From Pirellulimonas nuda (lineage in GTDB: Bacteria; Planctomycetota; Planctomycetia; Pirellulales; Lacipirellulaceae), in NCBI RefSeq assembly GCF_007750855.1, contig NZ_CP036291.1, positions 1,302,001 to 1,366,000 on the forward strand: DNA of 64,000 nt, written 5' to 3'. The notes beneath the pieces are model-generated. The model saw only the letters and a list, made by a program, of their open reading frames with translations, searched no databases and was not told where the DNA came from. Made by a program: the position numbers and the translations under genes. Positions 59,598 through 64,000 of the stretch are shown here, in pieces. The first letter of the stretch is position 1. Each line of letters opens with the position of its first letter.

Positions 59598-60598
59598 CCT
59601 TTGCCATCGGAGGTGAAGACCAAGGACCCACCCAACAAGGCCTCGACCGCCGACTCCGCCGCGGCCAGCCGCGCCGCGTAGGGCCCCTCGATCAACCTCC
59701 AAGGGGTGGGGCCGTTTGCTAGTTGGTCCCTGAACGCCTCGTGCATCCAGTCGCGGATGCGCTCGCCGTCGCGGAAGCCGTCTTGCACAAACGGCACGTC
59801 GGGCGCCGTTAGCAGGTAGAGGTCGGCCTTGGCGGCGGCGCCGATAGCGTCGACGCGTGCGTCGCGCGACCGGTAGTAACGCTGGAACCACGTGCCGGTA
59901 GCGAACGCGTTGGTGTCGCAGAACAGCACGCGGTTGGCCTCCCGCGCCAGGCGGTCCTCGCGGGCCTGCTGCTCGGCGGCGATGTGCACGAACTCCTCTT
60001 GGCTCCAGCTAGGCAGGGGGTCGGACATCGACAGACCCGCGACCTTCTTCTCCCAGTGCTCGCGGCCGTACTCGGGGACCCAGGTCGTGCCAAAGCGCTC
60101 GGCCAACTGCTGAGCCAGGGTGGTCTTGCCGGTCGATTCGGCGCCGATCAGCACGACGCGCAGCACAAAGTACGCCCGCACGCAGGGTTCGAGGAAATCT
60201 AAGTAATTGAGCGGATTGGCGCGGATGCGTGTCCCCGAGATGGGGACCGACGCCCGCGCTTGGTCGACCATCACGTGGCGGGCCCCCATCAAGCGGGCGT
60301 ACTCCGGGCCGTAGTCCTCGCTGGTGAACACCACGTCGGGCGCCCGGCCGAGGTAGCGCAGGGTGAACTCGGCCCACTGGCGGCTGTCGTTCTCCAACTC
60401 ATCAGGCACGAGGCAGATTTCACAATCCGGATGGATTTCCTCTAGCCACGCCCGCCTCTGCTCGCCGGGGATCGTCTGCGAGGGGTGGTGCGCGATCATC
60501 ACGATCAACCGGTCGACCTGCCGCCGGGCGGTGTCGATCAGGTGTTTGTGACCGCGGTGGGGCGGGTAGAACTTGCCGACGATGAAGCCGAGCGTCAT
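59591..60598 (-). CDS. nadR: NadR-type NMN adenylyltransferase/nicotinamide riboside kinase
   Basis: The 335-residue bifunctional enzyme phosphorylates nicotinamide riboside and adenylates NMN to NAD. The N-terminal nucleotidyltransferase has GKFYPPHRGH (His14, His17) and SGTRIRANP; the C-terminal kinase has a P-loop GAESTGKT (162-169). E. coli NadR has an N-terminal repressor helix-turn-helix that is missing here, so this one should not regulate transcription. The start overlaps the pnuC stop as ATGA, indicating coupling. An in-frame start at 60655 would add Arg-rich residues. Confidence 0.93.
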   Translation of the reverse strand: MTLGFIVGKFYPPHRGHKHLIDTARRQVDRLIVMIAHHPSQTIPGEQRRAWLEEIHPDCEICLVPDELENDSRQWAEFTLRYLGRAPDVVFTSEDYGPEYARLMGARHVMVDQARASVPISGTRIRANPLNYLDFLEPCVRAYFVLRVVLIGAESTGKTTLAQQLAERFGTTWVPEYGREHWEKKVAGLSMSDPLPSWSQEEFVHIAAEQQAREDRLAREANRVLFCDTNAFATGTWFQRYYRSRDARVDAIGAAAKADLYLLTAPDVPFVQDGFRDGERIRDWMHEAFRDQLANGPTPWRLIEGPYAARLAAAESAVEALLGGSLVFTSDGKGP

Positions 60599-61284
60599 GC
60601 GGGGACTCCTTCGACAAGGGCGCCGGCGTCGCCTATCCGGGAGTTCGAACGCCAACTAGCGCGCCAGGCCCGCAGGCCCATGACGGCCATCAGCAGGAAC
60701 GCCCCGTAGAGAATGGCCGTTAGGTACAGGTCTTTGTAGAGGTACAGCGGGACGTAGATCACGTCGACGATGATCCAGCCTACCCAGCTTTCGAGGCGTT
60801 TGCGGTTGAGCAGCCACTGCGACGCCAGGCTGATGGAGGTGGTCAGCGCGTCCCAGAACGACGCAGAGCCCCCGACCGTGTGCAGCGCCTGCCACAGCCC
60901 GAGGGTACACCCGAAGATAAAAGTCGCGATCAGCGCCAGTTCACGGGGCGGGGCCCGGGTGACCTGTAGCGGCGCCCGCCCCTTGCCGCCGTGCAGCCAC
61001 AAGTACCAACCGGCCAGCCCGAGCCCGAAGTAGACCACCTGCAAGCCGGCGTCGGCAAACAAACGCGACTGATAAAAGACGACGCAGAACGTGGCGACGT
61101 TCAAGAGCCCCAGCGGGAAGTTCCAGATGTTCTGCTTAACGGTCAGCCAGACACACAACGCGCCGGTGATAAACGAAGCCGACTCCAGCCAGCTCGAGAG
61201 CCCCAGGACAGCCATCGCCGTGGCCAGCACACACACGACGGCGATCAGCCAGAGGGTGGTCGGGGAATCGTTGGGCTGCTTCAT
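60595..61284 (-). CDS. pnuC: Nicotinamide riboside transporter PnuC
   Basis: PnuC imports nicotinamide riboside, which NadR-type enzymes trap by phosphorylation. The 229-residue inner-membrane protein has seven or so helices with conserved KQNIWNFPLGLLNV, GLAGWYLW and ESWVGWIIVDVIYVPLYLYK. It overlaps nadR by four bases, forming a salvage operon for NAD. The ATG at 61284 is preferred to an upstream in-frame start because the family begins there. No NAD-related riboswitch is seen upstream. Confidence 0.92.
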   Translation of the reverse strand: MKQPNDSPTTLWLIAVVCVLATAMAVLGLSSWLESASFITGALCVWLTVKQNIWNFPLGLLNVATFCVVFYQSRLFADAGLQVVYFGLGLAGWYLWLHGGKGRAPLQVTRAPPRELALIATFIFGCTLGLWQALHTVGGSASFWDALTTSISLASQWLLNRKRLESWVGWIIVDVIYVPLYLYKDLYLTAILYGAFLLMAVMGLRAWRASWRSNSRIGDAGALVEGVPA

Positions 61285-61445
61285 CGCGGTGTTGGTGCGG
61301 TGACCGGCGTGTGGGGCTGCACTTAGAGCGAGGCAGAAGTGGGGGCAGACACAGCGAACGGCGAGTCCGAAAGATGCTAGAAACCCTGCCTCGATTTCAT
61401 TCGCCACGGCGATGGAAATCGGAAGCCGTGGAACCTATCGGCTCA

Positions 61446-61892
61446 TTAAGGCAAGTCGATCACCATCGAGCGAGGGCCTCGCCCATCCGGGACTGCGAAC
61501 ACCTTCAACGCCGCGTCAGCTTTTTTGCGTTGATGCCTGATGACGAGAAACTTGGGGTGGTTGTAAATGTCGACGCTACCCCAATATCCAAGCCGTCCCG
61601 ATGCTGGCAGCTCGAGGGTTGCAATGCCCGCTCCGTCGATCTCTAGCGGGCGAAAGTTGGACTCCGCGCTGTCGGCGTACTGCGGCGTCACCAGGCTCGC
61701 CTCGTCTTCGGTCCAGCAGTACTCGTAGGAGAGGTCGTCCTCCGCAAACTGCTCGTGCTGCACGACCGAAACCGTCAGCGCAAAATGCCCGTCAAATACC
61801 GCGACCCCGGGGCTGAATAGCAGCACAGAAACTAAGACGACGGTGACTAAGATCACGATCCAGGATCCGCGGCTGATTTGATTGGGTCGCAT
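61446..61892 (-). CDS. Membrane-anchored hypothetical protein
   Basis: The 148-residue protein has an N-terminal membrane helix (WIVILVTVVLVSVLLFSPG) and an extracytoplasmic part (DGHFALTVSVVQHEQF, then GRLGYWGSVDIYNHPKFLVIRH). I do not recognise it. The start at 61892 is chosen before the helix. It lies upstream of pnuC on the same strand, 161 bases away, and its role in salvage is not suggested by sequence. Confidence 0.6.
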   Translation of the reverse strand: MRPNQISRGSWIVILVTVVLVSVLLFSPGVAVFDGHFALTVSVVQHEQFAEDDLSYEYCWTEDEASLVTPQYADSAESNFRPLEIDGAGIATLELPASGRLGYWGSVDIYNHPKFLVIRHQRKKADAALKVFAVPDGRGPRSMVIDLP

Positions 61893-62005
61893 AGGAGCAA
61901 TCGTAGCGGAGTCTTGTATCGACGGCGACGACTCCGAACCGTAACGTGCGGTCCGCAAAGGCTGGGAGCTTCCGGAACGGATGCGTCTACGTCTGCCATA
62001 AACGG

Positions 62006-62050
62006 CGGGTGGCTGGGGTCGGAGGCGTTAGCCGCAGCCCCAGCGGCGGC
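62006..62050. repeat. GGGTGGCTGGGGTCGGAG repeat
   Basis: This copy (GGGTGGCTGGGGTCGGAGGC and following bases) matches the arm at 42930-42970. A weaker complement may lie near 62090-62120. Confidence 0.65.
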
Positions 62051-62119
62051 CGCTTCACTGGCTCAAACTCGATGGCGACCGGCTGGGGGCTGCGCTTCGC
62101 TGCGATCCCAGGCGCCCGG

Positions 62120-62689
62120 CTATGTCTCGTCGTCTCGCATGCTCTCGAGTTCGCCGCACCAGAAACCGTCCTCCTGAAGAGCGAGCGGATCGATCTGGCT
62201 GAGTTCATTGCGCAGCCAAGCCTGCAAGTCGGTTGCTATGTGACCGTCCAGGTACGCGTCTTCGCCGTTCTGCTGCTGGGTTTCCCTTACCACATGTCGA
62301 AACGCCAGCAATGATTCGGCGAGGTGGATCACAGACGAGTTCATCACGACTCGGCGGAAGTCGCAATCGTGGTTCAGATAGACAATTTGCCCGCCGGCTG
62401 ATTCATCGATACACAGGGGGTCACCAGAGCCGTTGGAACCAATGACCCGATAGCGATCGAACGCGGGTGGGAGTTTCCAAAGGTCGGCGGCGGTCTGGAC
62501 TATGCCATTATTTGGGCCCGCGAAGTCGAGGAACGGCGCAGCGGAATCAGGAAGTCCAGCGGCTGCGAGAAACACCCGGTGTTCTTCTGGTACGGCAACA
62601 TCTACGAGCGAGTCCGCGGGATAGGACACGAGCGACTCGTCGTCGTCATCGCACCAGCGATTGCGGAAATCAGTTGGACTGATCGTCAT
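62120..62689 (-). CDS. SUKH-type (SMI1/KNR4-like) immunity protein
   Basis: The 190-residue protein fits SUKH-4-type immunity folds: FRNRWCDDDDESLVSYPADSL, VPEEHRVFLAAAGLP, YRVIGSNGSGDPLCIDESAGGQIVYLNHD and SSVIHLAESLLAF. Such proteins neutralise toxins of contact-dependent or polymorphic systems. No toxin is adjacent. The ATG at 62689 gives the full domain. The call is from pattern recognition. Confidence 0.72.
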   Translation of the reverse strand: MTISPTDFRNRWCDDDDESLVSYPADSLVDVAVPEEHRVFLAAAGLPDSAAPFLDFAGPNNGIVQTAADLWKLPPAFDRYRVIGSNGSGDPLCIDESAGGQIVYLNHDCDFRRVVMNSSVIHLAESLLAFRHVVRETQQQNGEDAYLDGHIATDLQAWLRNELSQIDPLALQEDGFWCGELESMRDDET

Positions 62690-63312
62690 AGTGGCTTGGC
62701 AATGAATCGGACACGGTCTTGGCGGCCTGTGACGGTCCTGGCCTGACCGTGCCAATGCGTTATCCCGCTCGGCGATCGCGGTCAATTGATGTGATCTGCG
62801 GCCATATGGCGACGAGCTACGGGCGTGCGTCGTTTACAGACTCAGTATACAGTCCCGGCAGGGCCCGGTTCGGTGGCGCGTTGGGGCGGTGTGTACGGGT
62901 CGAGCCGGCACCGCTTTCCGCGGCCGCGACAGGCACAGCCTGACCTACTTTTCTGTCCGTTTCTTTGTCGCAAATAGCCAGCGGCGCCGAGACAATGCGG
63001 GGTCGTGAGCGCTGGCAGAACGCCGCGGGCCGCCGGTCCGCCCGCTGATGCTGCGCCTGGGGCGCCCCGCGGCCGTGGGGGCGCGAATTCTGTCCAGGAG
63101 GTGTCCGATTGGACGGTGTTTTGTCTGCTGCGGCGCGTCCACCGGGGGCGCGGCGGGGGGCCCCAGGGCCGGGCCCCGGGCGTAGGCCCTGCAAACGCAG
63201 GGTCGCGCCCGGAGCGGGGGTGGGTTTTGTCCGATTTTCGGCGCCGGGGGCGCCGGACAAAAGGACAAAAGTCGCCGCCCCGCTCCGACACGCCCCGCTC
63301 TGTCGCACGGGG
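62690..63312. other. GC-rich spacer downstream of dnaB
   Basis: About 620 bases lie between dnaB and the SUKH gene. I see a palindrome-like unit at 63225-63270, with TTTTGTCCG repeated as CGGACAAAA and GGACAAAA around a GGCGCC core, and GGGCC-rich sequence at 63150-63190. Open frames across 62817-63308 look like chance ones in very GC-rich DNA. No RNA gene is recognised. Confidence 0.55.
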
Positions 63313-64000
63313 CTACTGGAAGTCGCTGCCGCCGCTGTAGCCGCCGAACTCTTCGTACGGCTTGGCCGAGGCGTTGGAGAAGCGGGTGAAGTCGTGCAGC
63401 CAGGTCAGCTTCACGTCCCCCACCGGGCCGTTGCGTTGCTTGCGGATCAGCAGGTCGGCCTCGCCGCGGACGCGGTCGCGGTCTTCTTCGTTGGTTTGGT
63501 AGTACTCGTCGCGGTGGACGAACATCACCACGTCTGCGTCCTGCTCAATGGCGCCCGACTCGCGCAGGTGGCTGAGCTGGGGCTTGTTGTCGCGGGTCGA
63601 CTCCACCTGGCGGTTGAGCTGCGCCAGGCAGAGCACCGGCACGTTCAGCTCGCGGGCCATCCCCTTGAGGCGGCGGGCGATCTTGGCCACCTGCTCCTGC
63701 CGGGGGTCGCGGGAGTTGTCGGGCTCCACGAGTTGGAGGTAGTCGATCGCCACCAGCGCCAGCCCGTGACGACGCTTGAGGCGCCGCGCGGCCGCGGCGA
63801 TTTCGGTCATCGTGCGGCTGGGGGCGTCGTCGATGTACAGCGGGGCGGCGCTGACAACGCTGGCGGTCTGCACCAGCTTCTTGCTTTCTTCGATCGAGAC
63901 CTGCCCGTTCCGCACCCGCCGGCTGTTGACCTGGGCCCGCGAGCAGAGGAGCCGGTCCCCCAGTTCCAGCGCAGACATTTCGAGGCTGACGAACAACGCG
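63313..64000 (-). CDS. dnaB: Replicative DNA helicase DnaB, C-terminal part
   Basis: DnaB unwinds DNA at the replication fork as a hexamer. Only the last 229 codons are in the window; the gene continues past 64000. Visible motifs are FVSLEMSALEL after the missing Walker A, H2 VAIDYLQLVEP, H3 PVLCLAQLNRQVE and H4 ESGAIEQDADVVMFVHRDEYY. The stop lies at 63313. The Walker A and the N-terminal domain are outside. No intein is visible in the part seen. Confidence 0.93.
   Translation of the reverse strand, partial: ALFVSLEMSALELGDRLLCSRAQVNSRRVRNGQVSIEESKKLVQTASVVSAAPLYIDDAPSRTMTEIAAAARRLKRRHGLALVAIDYLQLVEPDNSRDPRQEQVAKIARRLKGMARELNVPVLCLAQLNRQVESTRDNKPQLSHLRESGAIEQDADVVMFVHRDEYYQTNEEDRDRVRGEADLLIRKQRNGPVGDVKLTWLHDFTRFSNASAKPYEEFGGYSGGSDFQ

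Noticed and set aside
62829..62852. Second LexA-like box upstream of the SUKH gene
   Set aside because: An ACTGTATAC-like half is present, but the other half is poor and it lies about 140 bases from the gene.
62817..63308. Overlapping minus-strand open frames downstream of dnaB
   Set aside because: The translations are Arg/Pro/Ala-rich without domain or ribosome site, as expected by chance at this GC content.

Overview
This GC-rich window reads as chromosomal sequence from a planctomycete, most likely order Pirellulales. The grounds are a DUF1559 protein with a pilin-like helix, several secreted proteins that combine dockerin-like calcium repeats with a PEP-CTERM tail, an LssY C-terminal-domain protein, a pyrophosphate-dependent phosphofructokinase, and spacers filled with long palindromic repeats. 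No database was searched, so the placement is from family recognition. No rRNA, tRNA, CRISPR array, transposase, integrase or recognisable riboswitch was seen.

Layout. 1-4747: recA behind an operator-like promoter, overlapped by a secreted HtrA-like protein that has lost two catalytic residues, then a secreted lipase-like hydrolase and a PEP-CTERM protein. 4845-12861: thiC, glnS, a PEP-CTERM propeller-like protein, a PAS-PAS hybrid histidine kinase and an MFS transporter. 13001-15906: an AT-richer accessory stretch with a small orphan gene, a HEAT-like/Mrr nuclease fusion with its own terminator, a duplicated accC 3' end and a DUF4160/DUF2442 pair. 15942-20885: accC, accB, an M24 aminopeptidase and a PEP-CTERM trypsin-like protease. 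21225-25818: a three-gene ExbB/ExbD-type proton-channel operon. 26060-33864: an orphan immunity-like gene, lspA with a DksA/TraR-type zinc finger gene, thrC-dapB, an MFS transporter, a Gly/Tyr-rich secreted protein, ppnP and a metal-binding lipoprotein. 33967-39729: a PfkB kinase, a GDSL esterase coupled to a DUF1559 protein, then PPi-dependent phosphofructokinase next to inorganic pyrophosphatase. 39932-47076: hisB, rsmA, ribE, and zwf and gnd split by a nuclease-like gene. 47285-58599: an oxygenase, a family 9 glycosyltransferase, a matrixin-like protease, a SirB1-type protein, an outer-membrane protein, an LssY protein, an M64-type peptidase and a large MscS channel. 58779-64000: a second secreted peroxiredoxin-like protein, a pnuC-nadR salvage operon, a SUKH-type immunity gene and the 3' part of dnaB.

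How the genes work together. Most genes are housekeeping: the acetyl-CoA carboxylase biotin module, oxidative pentose phosphate enzymes, PPi-linked glycolysis, aspartate-family amino acid synthesis and NAD salvage. The accessory content sits in small islands between them. The most interesting candidates for undescribed biology are the proton-channel operon, whose two ExbD-like partners differ at the ion-binding Asp position, the HEAT-Mrr island beside a duplicated accC end, and the inactive-looking nuclease between zwf and gnd flanked by inverted repeats. Several families of nested palindromes occupy the spacers, and one copy supplies the last codons and stop of ribE.
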